From Clostridia bacterium (lineage in GTDB: Bacteria > Bacillota > Clostridia > Oscillospirales > Acutalibacteraceae): a stretch of DNA of 18,555 bases. Numbering within the stretch: position 1 is the stretch's first letter; each line of letters begins with the position of its first letter. Below the pieces are notes generated by a model, which ran no database searches, had not been told where the DNA came from, and saw only the letters and a list, made by a program, of their open reading frames with translations. Position numbers and translations under genes: made by a program. Shown here piece by piece: positions 1 to 7,325 of this stretch. The DNA lies in contig CAAEVU010000128.1 in the NCBI GenBank assembly GCA_900759575.1, forward strand, positions 1-18,555, written 5' to 3'.

Positions 1-1723
1 CCCGGCAGGGACGGTCTGCGCCGTCACGGGCTTGGCGGACAGCTATCCCGGGGAAGGTCTGGGGTTTGAACCGGATGCGGCGCCTCCTTCTTTGGAACCG
101 GTGATGCGGCACCGGGTCATTTTGCCTCCTGGCTGTGACGTTCACACCGTCCTCCGGCAATTCCGGGAACTGGAGCAGGAGGACCCTTTGCTGCGGGTGG
201 TTTGGGACGAACGGCTTTCCACCCTGTTTTTGCAGCTCATGGGCGAAGTACAGCTGGAGGTTTTACAGAGCCTGATCCAGCGGCGGTTTGGTTTGGAGGT
301 CTCCTTTGACGAAGGGGGCATACTTTATAAGGAAACCATAAACGCCCGAGTGGAGGGCGTGGGACATTTTGAACCCCTGCGCCACTACGCGGAAGTTCAC
401 TTGCTGCTGGAACCGGGCGAACCTGGCAGCGGCGTGCAGATCGACACCAACTGCCGGGAGGACGATCTGGCGGCCAACTGGCAGCGGCTGATCCTCACCC
501 ACCTTGCGGAAAAACAGCATTTAGGTCCCCTGACCGGTTCGCCCCTGACGGATGTGCGGATCACCCTTTGTTCCGGCAGGGCTCACCCCAAACACACCGA
601 GGGCGGGGATTTCCGGCAAGCCACCTACCGGGCAGTCCGGCAAGGCTTGCGCACTGCCCAGGCGCGCAACGCCTGTGTGCTGCTGGAACCCTGGTATGAG
701 TTCACCATGCGTCTGCCCCAAGAATCTGTGGGCAAAGCCCTGGCGGACATGCCCAGGCTGTGCGCGGAGTTTGAACCGCCTGTGACCCAGGGAGAGGACA
801 CCCTGATTTCCGGCCGGGCGCCGGTGTCGGAGCTGCGGGGCTATGCCAAGGAGCTGGCCTCCTACACCCGGGGACGGGGACAGCTCCAATGCCTGCCAGG
901 AGGATACGCGCCCTGCCACAACAGTGAAGAGGTCATTGCCGCCATAGGCTACGACGTGGACGGGGACATTCAGAACACGGCGGACTCGGTCTTTTGCAGC
1001 CACGGCGCAGGGGTACTGGTACGGTGGGACCAGGCTCCTTCCCGGATGCATCTGCCCAGCATCTTGGCAAGAGAAGAGCGGCTTTCCCGGGAAGAACCGG
1101 AATCCTCCCCCACGCAAGCGGGAGAAGCCTACAAGAAAATGATGGTCACGGACAAGGAGCTTATGGAGATTTTCGAGCGCACCTATGGGCCCATCAAACG
1201 GGACCCCATTCAGGCAATGCGCAGGGTGAAGAAACCGGAATCCCCCCGTACCGTCCATGTCCCCGCCCGGCCCCGCGCCCAGGGCCCGGAACATCTGCTG
1301 GTGGACGGTTACAACGTGATCTTTTCCTGGGAAAGCCTGAACAAATTGGCCCAGGAAAATTTGGAAGCGGCCCGGCACCGTTTGATGGACATTCTGTGCA
1401 ACTATGCGGGCTACCGCAAGATCATCCCCATCCTGGTGTTCGACGCCTACAAAGTAAAGGGAGCCCAGCGGGAAGTGGAGCAATACCACAACCTTTACGT
1501 TGTGTACACCAAAGAGGCGGAGACCGCGGACATGTACATTGAGAAAACCACCCACGAGATTGCCAAAAAATACAACACCAGAGTGGTCACCTCCGACGCC
1601 ACCGAACAGCTCATCATTCTGGGAAGCGGCGCCATGCGCGTGTCCTCCCGTGCCTTTGAAAAGGAAGTAAAGGCCGTGGAAAACGAGATCCGGCAATATC
1701 TCTCTTCCCAGATCCTTTCCTGA
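1..1723 (+). CDS. TetM/EF-G-like ribosomal GTPase fused to a YacP/Rae1-like NYN nuclease domain (5' truncated)
   Basis: The reading frame is open from base 2 and enters mid-protein (GTVCAVTGL, end of EF-G domain II), so the TTG at 32 is not the real start; 573 residues are visible, numbered here from base 2. The GTPase domain lies outside the window. Residues about 30-310 match EF-G/TetM domains III-V: GEVQLEVL, ILYKETI, a domain IV with the tip segment GRAHPKHTEGGDFRQAT, then SYTRGRG and the SVFCSHGAGVLVRW motif seen in TetM relatives. After a basic linker (about 385-425), residues 430-570 form a NYN/PIN-like domain: LLVDGYNVI with D435, VFDAYK with D481, ETADMYIE with D510 and VTSDATEQ with D532, the acidic set expected for metal-dependent RNA cleavage. 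In Bacillus, the stand-alone homologue YacP/Rae1 cuts mRNA in the ribosomal A site. I infer a ribosome-targeted factor that carries its own nuclease. True tetracycline resistance is possible but not supported by the changed domain IV tip. Confidence 0.88.
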   Translation, partial: PAGTVCAVTGLADSYPGEGLGFEPDAAPPSLEPVMRHRVILPPGCDVHTVLRQFRELEQEDPLLRVVWDERLSTLFLQLMGEVQLEVLQSLIQRRFGLEVSFDEGGILYKETINARVEGVGHFEPLRHYAEVHLLLEPGEPGSGVQIDTNCREDDLAANWQRLILTHLAEKQHLGPLTGSPLTDVRITLCSGRAHPKHTEGGDFRQATYRAVRQGLRTAQARNACVLLEPWYEFTMRLPQESVGKALADMPRLCAEFEPPVTQGEDTLISGRAPVSELRGYAKELASYTRGRGQLQCLPGGYAPCHNSEEVIAAIGYDVDGDIQNTADSVFCSHGAGVLVRWDQAPSRMHLPSILAREERLSREEPESSPTQAGEAYKKMMVTDKELMEIFERTYGPIKRDPIQAMRRVKKPESPRTVHVPARPRAQGPEHLLVDGYNVIFSWESLNKLAQENLEAARHRLMDILCNYAGYRKIIPILVFDAYKVKGAQREVEQYHNLYVVYTKEAETADMYIEKTTHEIAKKYNTRVVTSDATEQLIILGSGAMRVSSRAFEKEVKAVENEIRQYLSSQILS

Positions 1724-1726
1724 CCC

Positions 1727-1763
1727 AAGCGTCTGCACCCCATCCTGTGCAGGCGCTTTTTTT
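1727..1763 (+). terminator. Intrinsic terminator of the GTPase-NYN gene
   Basis: An 11-bp stem with one G-T pair (AGCGTCTGCAC against GTGCAGGCGCT), an 8-base loop and a run of seven T. It begins four bases after the stop codon. Confidence 0.92.
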
Positions 1764-1803
1764 GCCTTTTTTCCCATTTCCCGCCCATTCCCCTTTGGAA
1801 TGG

Positions 1804-1832
1804 TTGCTTTTTGCGGGGCAATGGAATACAAT
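1804..1832 (+). promoter_or_regulatory. Sigma-A-type promoter for the peptidase-transporter pair
   Basis: TTGCTT at 1804-1809, a 17-base spacer and TACAAT at 1827-1832. The -10 matches consensus at five of six positions; the -35 is weak. It sits between the preceding terminator and the start at 1901, giving a leader of about 60 bases. Confidence 0.55.
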
Positions 1833-1888
1833 CGGTAACGGGAAATACACCAGAAAATCCTTTGCTTTTTGCCAAGATTCGGCGGAAT

Positions 1889-1893
1889 AGGAG
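1889..1893 (+). promoter_or_regulatory. Ribosome binding site fixing the peptidase start
   Basis: AGGAG lies seven bases before the ATG at 1901. The frame stays open upstream to an ATG at 1811, but that would start inside the proposed promoter and adds 30 residues with no family resemblance. Confidence 0.8.
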
Positions 1894-1900
1894 CGAACTT

Positions 1901-3160
1901 ATGAAAAAAGAATTTTACCAGGGCAACCGCGCCAGGGTATACGCCCAAATGAAAGAACATTCCCTGCTGATACTGTTTTCCGGCAGAGAGGTGCGCAAGA
2001 CAAACGACGAATTTTATCCCTTCTACACCAATCGGAATTTTCTGTACCTGACTGGGTTGGATCAAAAAGAGCTGGTCCTCCTGGCCCGGAAAGACGGTCA
2101 GGGCAATGTGACGGAAAAAGTGTTCCTTCTGCCTCCTGACAGCCTGGCCGAACGTTGGAACGGGGTGCGGATCAAACCCCAGGAGGCCACCGACCTGTCC
2201 GGAGTCCAAAACATAGGCTATACCGCCGACTTTGAAGCCGAGTTGCACCGGCTGGCCACCAGCGGGAATTATGCGTCCCTGTACCTGGATCTATTCCGAG
2301 TCTCCCCCACGGACCGGGACGAACCCGCCCATCTGCTGCTCAACCGGGTGGCCACCGATTATCCCTATTTGAAAATTGAAAACGCCAATGTGCTGATCCG
2401 CCGCCTGCGGACCATCAAACAGCCCTGCGAACTGGAAGCCATGCGCAAGGCCGAGGAAATCACCTGCGCCGGCATCACCTCCATGATGAAAGCTTCCAAA
2501 CCCGGGATGTTCGAGTACCAGTACAAGGCTGTGTTCGACTATGCTCTGGGCCAGTACGGCCCCCAGGGTCCCGGGTTCCCCTCCATCATTTCCGCCGGCA
2601 AAAACAATTTCTGCATCCACTACTATTCCTATAAAGGACAAGCTCTCGACGGGGACATGGTCTTAAACGACGTGGGCGCCTGGCACGACTACCTGATGAC
2701 CGACGTGTCCCGGGGCTGGCCCTGCAACGGCAAATTCAACGACCGGCAGCGGCTGCTGTATCAAATCGCCCTGGACACCTCCGACCACATGTTCTCCATC
2801 ATCCGGCCCGGCATGGCCATGCAAGAGGTGGACGGGGAATCCCACCGGTACTGCGCCCAGCTGCTGAAAGACGCCGGGGTGCTGGACGATGTGAAAAACA
2901 TTGGCAAATACATGTGGCACGGCGGCGCTCACCATGTAGGGTTTGACGTTCACGATGCGGTGGAGACTCCCGAAAAGATTGCCCCCAACATGGTGTTCTG
3001 CGTGGATATCGGCATCTACCACGAAGAGTGGGGCATCGGTTTCCGGGTGGAGGACAACTGCCTGGTGACGGAAAACAGCTGTGAGAACCTGTCCGTCATG
3101 ACCCCTCGGACCATTGACGCCATTGAGGACACCATGCGCCAGAACTTTGTGGCCTTCTGA
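1901..3160 (+). CDS. Aminopeptidase P family (Xaa-Pro-type) metallopeptidase
   Basis: A 419-residue cytoplasmic protein of pita-bread fold, without a signal peptide. The N-terminal domain (about 1-170) has the aminopeptidase P pattern FYPFYTNRNFLYLTGL. The catalytic domain shows D257 (LNDVGAWHDYLMTD) and D268, the same 11-residue spacing as the two metal-binding Asp of E. coli PepP, then HGGAHHVGFDVHD with H344 and H351, and the final ligand E384 in FRVEDN. Members release an N-terminal residue preceding proline from peptides, with two bound Mn or similar ions. Odd point: the fourth ligand, normally Glu in a VEPGLY motif, is D369 in VDIGIY, and the following Pro is Ile. This could change metal affinity or specificity, or mark a subfamily. 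The EutH-like gene follows 11 bases downstream, so the two are probably co-transcribed. Family assignment is firm; the substrate is unknown. Confidence 0.9.
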   Translation: MKKEFYQGNRARVYAQMKEHSLLILFSGREVRKTNDEFYPFYTNRNFLYLTGLDQKELVLLARKDGQGNVTEKVFLLPPDSLAERWNGVRIKPQEATDLSGVQNIGYTADFEAELHRLATSGNYASLYLDLFRVSPTDRDEPAHLLLNRVATDYPYLKIENANVLIRRLRTIKQPCELEAMRKAEEITCAGITSMMKASKPGMFEYQYKAVFDYALGQYGPQGPGFPSIISAGKNNFCIHYYSYKGQALDGDMVLNDVGAWHDYLMTDVSRGWPCNGKFNDRQRLLYQIALDTSDHMFSIIRPGMAMQEVDGESHRYCAQLLKDAGVLDDVKNIGKYMWHGGAHHVGFDVHDAVETPEKIAPNMVFCVDIGIYHEEWGIGFRVEDNCLVTENSCENLSVMTPRTIDAIEDTMRQNFVAF

Positions 3161-3171
3161 GAATCCAGGCT

Positions 3172-4269
3172 ATGAACCAACTACTGATGATCCTGATCGC
3201 CGCCGGGGTGGTTTTGGGCGGCGTTGACCGTTTGCGGGGCAACAAATGGGGCTTTGGGGATAAATTTGAAGCAGGATTTATGCTGCTGGGCTCCATGGCT
3301 TTGTCCATGGCGGGGATGATCTGCCTGACGCCCGTGCTGGCTCAATGGCTGGAAAAGATCATTGTGCCGCTATACCGGCTGATAGGCGTGGACCCGGCCA
3401 TGTTCGGCAGCCTGCTTGCCATTGACATGGGAGGCTACCAGCTTTCCATGAATCTGGCGGAAAACCCTTTGCTGGGCAGTTACGCCGGCCTGGTGGTGGC
3501 CTCCATTTTCGGCTGCACCATTGTGTTCCTCATCCCAGTAGGCATGGGGATGATCCCCAAAACTGACCAGCCTTTCTTTGCCCAGGGCATCATGGTGGGG
3601 TTGGCAGCCATGCCCGTGGGCCTGGTGGCCGGGGGCATGCTCTGCGGGCTTTCCATCCTCACCTGCCTGCACCAGAATCTGCCCATTTTCCTTCTTGCCG
3701 CGCTGCTGCTTCTGGGGCTGTGGAAGATCCCCCGGAAGATGGTGAAAGGCTTCTGCCTGCTGGCGGAAGGCATCCGCTGGATGGTGACTATCGGCCTGGT
3801 ACTGGCAGCCGTGGAATACCTGACAGGATGGAACCCCATCCCCGGCATGACGCCCATCCAGGACGCCATGGGCACAGTGTCCATCATCAGCGTGGTCCTG
3901 CTGGGCAGCCTGCCTCTGGCAGAGCTGATCCGCCGGGTGCTGGTTCGGCCCTTTGCGTGGCTGGGAAACAAACTGGGCATGAAACCTCAAAGCCTGACCG
4001 GTATGCTGGTGGGACTGGTCAGCGCCCTGCCCACCCTGTCCATGTATGAGGACATGGATGACCGGGGGAAAGTGGCTTCGGGAGCGTTTTTGGTCAGCGG
4101 CACCAGCTTGCTGGCAGCCCACATGGCCTTTGTGGTCAGCACAGAGCCTCCCATGCTGGGCGCCATGATCGTGGCAAAGCTGGTGGGGGCTTTGGTAGGG
4201 GTCCTTTTGGCCCTGTGCTTAAAACCCGGCAACTCCAAAACTCTGGCGCCCACTCCTCAACCAAAATAG
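3172..4269 (+). CDS. EutH-like integral membrane transporter
   Basis: A 365-residue, very hydrophobic protein with about ten membrane segments and no signal peptide. It resembles EutH, the ethanolamine permease family: an early GDKFEAGFMLLGSMAL stretch, then AIDMGGYQLSMNLA, PVGMGMIPKTD and the late SALPTLSMYEDMDDRGKV segment, which are the recognisable landmarks of this family. EutH is thought to facilitate entry of ethanolamine across the cytoplasmic membrane. Here none of the usual eut neighbours (ammonia lyase, shell proteins) is in view; the partner is a peptidase 11 bases upstream. Only a poor ribosome binding site precedes the ATG, consistent with translational coupling. Because of this setting the substrate may be another small amine or a peptide breakdown product rather than ethanolamine. 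The gene ends at a terminator 11 bases downstream. Family confidence is good; substrate is inferred only. Confidence 0.83.
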   Translation: MNQLLMILIAAGVVLGGVDRLRGNKWGFGDKFEAGFMLLGSMALSMAGMICLTPVLAQWLEKIIVPLYRLIGVDPAMFGSLLAIDMGGYQLSMNLAENPLLGSYAGLVVASIFGCTIVFLIPVGMGMIPKTDQPFFAQGIMVGLAAMPVGLVAGGMLCGLSILTCLHQNLPIFLLAALLLLGLWKIPRKMVKGFCLLAEGIRWMVTIGLVLAAVEYLTGWNPIPGMTPIQDAMGTVSIISVVLLGSLPLAELIRRVLVRPFAWLGNKLGMKPQSLTGMLVGLVSALPTLSMYEDMDDRGKVASGAFLVSGTSLLAAHMAFVVSTEPPMLGAMIVAKLVGALVGVLLALCLKPGNSKTLAPTPQPK

Positions 4270-4279
4270 AAACACCCAC

Positions 4280-4319
4280 AAGCGAGCGTTCTTGCACCTC
4301 ACAAGACGCTCGCTTTTTT
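4280..4319 (+). terminator. Intrinsic terminator after the EutH-like gene
   Basis: AAGCGAGCG-T-TCTTG pairs with CAAGACGCTCGCTT, with one bulged T, a seven-base loop and six T after the stem. It closes the peptidase-transporter unit. Confidence 0.92.
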
Positions 4320-4404
4320 GTTGCACAGCAAAAAAGAAATTCGCAGATGTACATGAAATTATCCGCCGTTTTTTCAGAGAAAATAAATTATTTCCACAAA
4401 AAGA

Positions 4405-4433
4405 TTGCAATAAATCCCTCCGGATACTATACT
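4405..4433 (+). promoter_or_regulatory. Near-consensus sigma-A promoter for the DUF4867-GH120 operon
   Basis: TTGCAA at 4405-4410, exactly 17 bases, then TATACT at 4428-4433, within an AT-rich stretch following the terminator. The predicted start near 4440 leaves a leader of about 100 bases before the ATG at 4539. Confidence 0.75.
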
Positions 4434-4475
4434 AAAGGCAGACATGAGGACACAGCTGACCCGTGTTCATTTGTT

Positions 4476-4501
4476 CCTCCGGCTGCCGTTTGGGCCGGGG
4501 G
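4476..4501 (+). promoter_or_regulatory. Leader hairpin upstream of the DUF4867-like gene
   Basis: CCTCCGGC at 4476-4483 pairs with GCCGGGGG at 4494-4501 (8 bp, one T-G pair) around a 10-base loop. No U tract follows, so it is not an intrinsic terminator. It could be a control element of the leader or just GC-rich structure. Confidence 0.35.
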
Positions 4502-4524
4502 AACCACTTTGAAATCACCAAGAA

Positions 4525-4530
4525 AGAAGG
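4525..4530 (+). promoter_or_regulatory. Ribosome binding site fixing the DUF4867-like start
   Basis: AGAAGG ends eight bases before the ATG at 4539. The frame is open upstream to 4215, but that part overlaps the previous gene, its terminator and this promoter, so it is not coding. Confidence 0.75.
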
Positions 4531-4538
4531 ATGCCGTT

Positions 4539-5174
4539 ATGAAACTGTACAAGGTCACCGACCCCGAATTCGCCCCCTATGGCAAAGTCATCCAGGGGTA
4601 TGACACCGCCGCCCTGCTGGAAGCTCTGGCTAAAACGCCTCTGCCGGAAGCCACTGTCTACGAGCCTTCCGACGCTTCTCTGGAAGCTCTGCCCATTGCC
4701 AAGCAGTTCAGCTCCAACCTGTATGGCGGGATGCCTGTCCAGCTGGGTTACTGCAATGGCCACAACACAAAACTGAATTGCCTGGAATATCACCGGGACA
4801 GCGAAGTAAACCTGGGCACCAAGGACTTTATCCTGCTGCTGGCAAAAGAGGATGACATCCAGGACGGCAAGCTGGACACCGGCAAAGTCAAAGCGTTCTA
4901 CGCCCCCGCCGGCGTGATCATCGAAGTCTACGCCACTACCCTGCATTACGCCCCCTGCAACAGCGCCAAGGGACAGGGCTTCCAGGTGCTGGTGGTCCTG
5001 CCCAAGGGCACCAACGGCCCCAAGCCGGAGATCACCAACCTGAACAAGGAAGACGAAATGCTCTTTGCGGCCAACAAGTGGCTGCTGGCCCACGCTGACG
5101 CTCCGGAAGCCAGCCAGGGCGCTGTGGTGGCCCTGGTCGGGGAAAATCTGGACATTGAGCCGGACCTGCAATAA
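4539..5174 (+). CDS. Cupin-like protein resembling the DUF4867 family
   Basis: A 211-residue soluble cytoplasmic protein. From memory it resembles DUF4867, a family of unknown function in Clostridia that often sits among sugar-catabolic genes. A cupin-like pattern is visible: the first motif EYHRDSEV carries H85 and E89, the motif APAGVIIEVYATTLHYAPC carries E129 and H136, and a GYCNGHN segment (H75) precedes them. These would give a His/Glu metal site of the type seen in sugar isomerases, epimerases and lyases. The start MKLYKVTDPEFAPYGKVI also recalls ureidoglycolate lyase-type cupins. The gene is the first of an operon with a GH120 xylosidase 101 bases downstream, so I infer a role in handling xylose, xylo-oligosaccharides or a derivative. 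The reaction is not known. The family name is fairly but not fully certain; the cupin reading is inference from the motifs. Confidence 0.78.
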   Translation: MKLYKVTDPEFAPYGKVIQGYDTAALLEALAKTPLPEATVYEPSDASLEALPIAKQFSSNLYGGMPVQLGYCNGHNTKLNCLEYHRDSEVNLGTKDFILLLAKEDDIQDGKLDTGKVKAFYAPAGVIIEVYATTLHYAPCNSAKGQGFQVLVVLPKGTNGPKPEITNLNKEDEMLFAANKWLLAHADAPEASQGAVVALVGENLDIEPDLQ

Positions 5175-5194
5175 CAAATTGGAGTTGTCATGCT

Positions 5195-5240
5195 GGGGAT
5201 GAACCGGTCGGTACTTCCGCCCGGTTCACCAAGAATCCCC
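5195..5240 (+). promoter_or_regulatory. Two-tier hairpin between the DUF4867-like and GH120 genes
   Basis: The inner stem GAACCGG (5201-5207) pairs with CCGGTTC (5221-5227). Directly outside it GGGGAT (5195-5200) pairs with ATCCCC (5235-5240), leaving a seven-base bulge on one side. There is no U tract, so the two genes should remain one transcript. It may protect or process the mRNA or set the ratio of the two proteins. Confidence 0.5.
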
Positions 5241-5275
5241 TGACATAGACCCACACATGGGAAGGAGTTAGCAAC

Positions 5276-7237
5276 ATGATTTATTACGTATCCGCCAACG
5301 CATTCCGCAGCGGCAACGGCAGCAAAGAATCGCCGTTCAAGACCATCAACGAGGCCGCTCAGATCGCCCGTCCCGGCGACGAAGTGCTGGTGGCCCCCGG
5401 TCTCTACCGGGAATATGTGGACCCCCTGTACGGAGGCCGGGAGGACGCCCGGATCGTCTATCGCTCCCAGGAACCTTTGGGCGCGGTGATCTCCGGTGCG
5501 GAGCCTGTGAAAAACTGGCAGAAATACCAGGGAGACGTGTACTTGGCCCGGATCGGCAACGGCCTGTTCAACGACTACAATCCGTACACCACCCTGCTTT
5601 CCGGCGACTGGTACTATTCCGAAATGCCCCTGCACACCGGCGAGGTGTACTTGGACGGCAAGAGCATGTACGAAATGGACAGCCTGGAAGCTGTTTTGGA
5701 CCCCAAGGTCTTTGCACCCAGCCAGGAACCGGAATTCAGCGTGTATCAGTGGTACACCTGCCAGGAGGACGGCCAGACTTTGATCTACGCCAACTTCCAG
5801 GGAGCGGACCCCAACGAGCACCTGGTGGAGATCAACGTCCGGCGCAACTGCTTCTACCCCAGCCGTACGGGCATTGGGTACATCACCCTGTCCGGATTTA
5901 CCGTACGGCAAGCCGCCACTACCTGGGCACCTCCCACCGCCTATCAGGAAGGCATGGTGGGCCCCCACTGGAGCAAGGGGTGGATCATTGAGGACTGCGA
6001 GATCAGCGATTCCAAATGCTGCGGCATTTCTCTGGGCAAGTATCTCCAGCCCAACAACGAAAACAAGTGGGTCACCTATCGTCTGAAACAAGGCACCCAG
6101 ACCGAACGTGACGCCATTCTTCAAGCCCAGGTGGAAGGCTGGACAAAAGAAAATATCGGCAGCCATATTGTGCGCCGGTGCAACATCCATCACTGCGAAC
6201 AGTGCGGTATTGTGGGTCATTTGGGCGGTGTGTTCTCCCTCATTGAGGACAACCACATCCACCACATCAACAACAAGGTCCAGCTTGCCGGCGCAGAGAT
6301 CGGCGGCATCAAGATGCACGCCGCCATCGACGTGGTCTACCGCCGGAACCACATCCATCACTGCACCCGTGGCTTGTGGCTGGATTGGCAGGCTCAGGGC
6401 ACCCGGGTCTCCCAGAACCTGTTCCACAACAACGGCTTGGCGCTGGACGACGGCAAAGCCGCCGGACTGGCCGGTGAGGATCTGTTCATCGAAGTCAGCC
6501 ACGGTCCCACCCTGGTGGACAACAACGTGTTCCTCAGCCCCGTGGCAGGACGTCTGGCCACCCAGGGCGTGGCCTATGTCCACAACCTGATCTGCGGCAG
6601 CTTTACCAGCGTCAGCGAAGGCACCAACAACGGCAATTCTGGTGGCCCTCGCTACACGCCTTATCACATCCCCCACCGTACCGAAGTGGCGGGCTTTATG
6701 ACCTTCCTTCATGGTGACAATCGGTTCTACAACAATGTGTTTATTCAGCGGAAAGCTCCTCTGGACCGGACGGACATCAACACCGTGGTAGGCACCATCC
6801 CCTTCAACGACTATCCCACTCCCGAAGAATGGCACGAGCTTTTCTTCCAGAAGGGAGACGTGGGCAGCAACGAGAACCGTGCCAAGTATTACGCTAAGAT
6901 GCCTGTGACCACCTCCGGCAACGTATACTTTAACGGAGCGGTCCCCTGCGACAAGGAGCAAAACTTCCAGGTTATCTCCCAGCCCGTGGAAATGGAGCTG
7001 GAAGAGCGGGACGGCACCTGCTATCTCAAGACCAACCTGTTTGACTTGCTGCCTTCCTTCTCCACGGAAGTGGTATCCACACAGCTTCTGGGCCAGGCGT
7101 TCGAACCCGAGCAGCTGTTTGAGAATCCGGACGGCAGCCCCATCGTCTTTGACCGCGACTATTGGGACGACAAACGTGGTGTCAATCCCACAAGCGGCCC
7201 CTTTGAAAGCTCTCCGGCAGAACGGAAACTGTTCTAA
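5276..7237 (+). CDS. GH120 family beta-xylosidase, intracellular
   Basis: A 653-residue right-handed parallel beta-helix protein with no signal peptide, so it acts in the cytoplasm on imported xylo-oligosaccharides, releasing xylose from the non-reducing end. It closely follows the GH120 enzyme XylC of Thermoanaerobacterium saccharolyticum as I remember it: ANFQGADPNEHLVEINVRR, CFYPSRTGIGYIT, WAPPTA, SKGWIIEDCEI, VGHLGGVFS, IKMHAAIDV and HSTEVAGF-like HRTEVAGF near the end. The catalytic pair is visible: nucleophile D370 in GLWLDWQAQGTR and general acid/base E406 in FIEVSHGP. The two are 36 residues apart instead of 23 in XylC, because about 13 residues (around GLALDDGKAAGLAGE) are inserted before the acid. 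An AAGGAG site eight bases upstream fixes the start. It is the second gene of an operon after the DUF4867-like cupin and ends before a strong terminator. Confidence 0.93.
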   Translation: MIYYVSANAFRSGNGSKESPFKTINEAAQIARPGDEVLVAPGLYREYVDPLYGGREDARIVYRSQEPLGAVISGAEPVKNWQKYQGDVYLARIGNGLFNDYNPYTTLLSGDWYYSEMPLHTGEVYLDGKSMYEMDSLEAVLDPKVFAPSQEPEFSVYQWYTCQEDGQTLIYANFQGADPNEHLVEINVRRNCFYPSRTGIGYITLSGFTVRQAATTWAPPTAYQEGMVGPHWSKGWIIEDCEISDSKCCGISLGKYLQPNNENKWVTYRLKQGTQTERDAILQAQVEGWTKENIGSHIVRRCNIHHCEQCGIVGHLGGVFSLIEDNHIHHINNKVQLAGAEIGGIKMHAAIDVVYRRNHIHHCTRGLWLDWQAQGTRVSQNLFHNNGLALDDGKAAGLAGEDLFIEVSHGPTLVDNNVFLSPVAGRLATQGVAYVHNLICGSFTSVSEGTNNGNSGGPRYTPYHIPHRTEVAGFMTFLHGDNRFYNNVFIQRKAPLDRTDINTVVGTIPFNDYPTPEEWHELFFQKGDVGSNENRAKYYAKMPVTTSGNVYFNGAVPCDKEQNFQVISQPVEMELEERDGTCYLKTNLFDLLPSFSTEVVSTQLLGQAFEPEQLFENPDGSPIVFDRDYWDDKRGVNPTSGPFESSPAERKLF

Positions 7238-7258
7238 AAAAAGTCTTTAAATTACAGC

Positions 7259-7296
7259 AAGAGCTCCCCTCACCAATGGTGAGGGGAGCTCTTTTT
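7259..7296. terminator. Strong terminator between convergent units, mainly plus strand
   Basis: A perfect stem AAGAGCTCCCCTCACC / GGTGAGGGGAGCTCTT with a three-base loop AAT, followed by T on the plus strand. It also lies 30 bases beyond the stop of the minus-strand giant gene, and could end that transcript too, although the minus-strand T run after it is weaker. Confidence 0.93.
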
Positions 7297-7325
7297 ATGG
7301 CGTTCTATGAGATTTTAAACCGGGT

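Noticed and set aside
1..1723. Calling the first gene a tetracycline resistance gene
   Set aside because: The domain IV tip differs from TetM/TetO and the C-terminus is a nuclease domain, so resistance cannot be claimed from sequence.
521..2248. A 575-codon minus-strand frame across the GTPase-NYN and peptidase genes
   Set aside because: It crosses a terminator and a promoter of the plus strand and both genes in the same aligned frame; a shadow of codon bias.
4215..4538. Upstream extension of the DUF4867-like reading frame
   Set aside because: It runs through the end of the transporter gene, a terminator and a promoter; the ribosome binding site supports 4539.
4946..6961. A 671-codon minus-strand frame opposite the GH120 gene
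   Set aside because: Codon-aligned shadow with no recognisable protein family.
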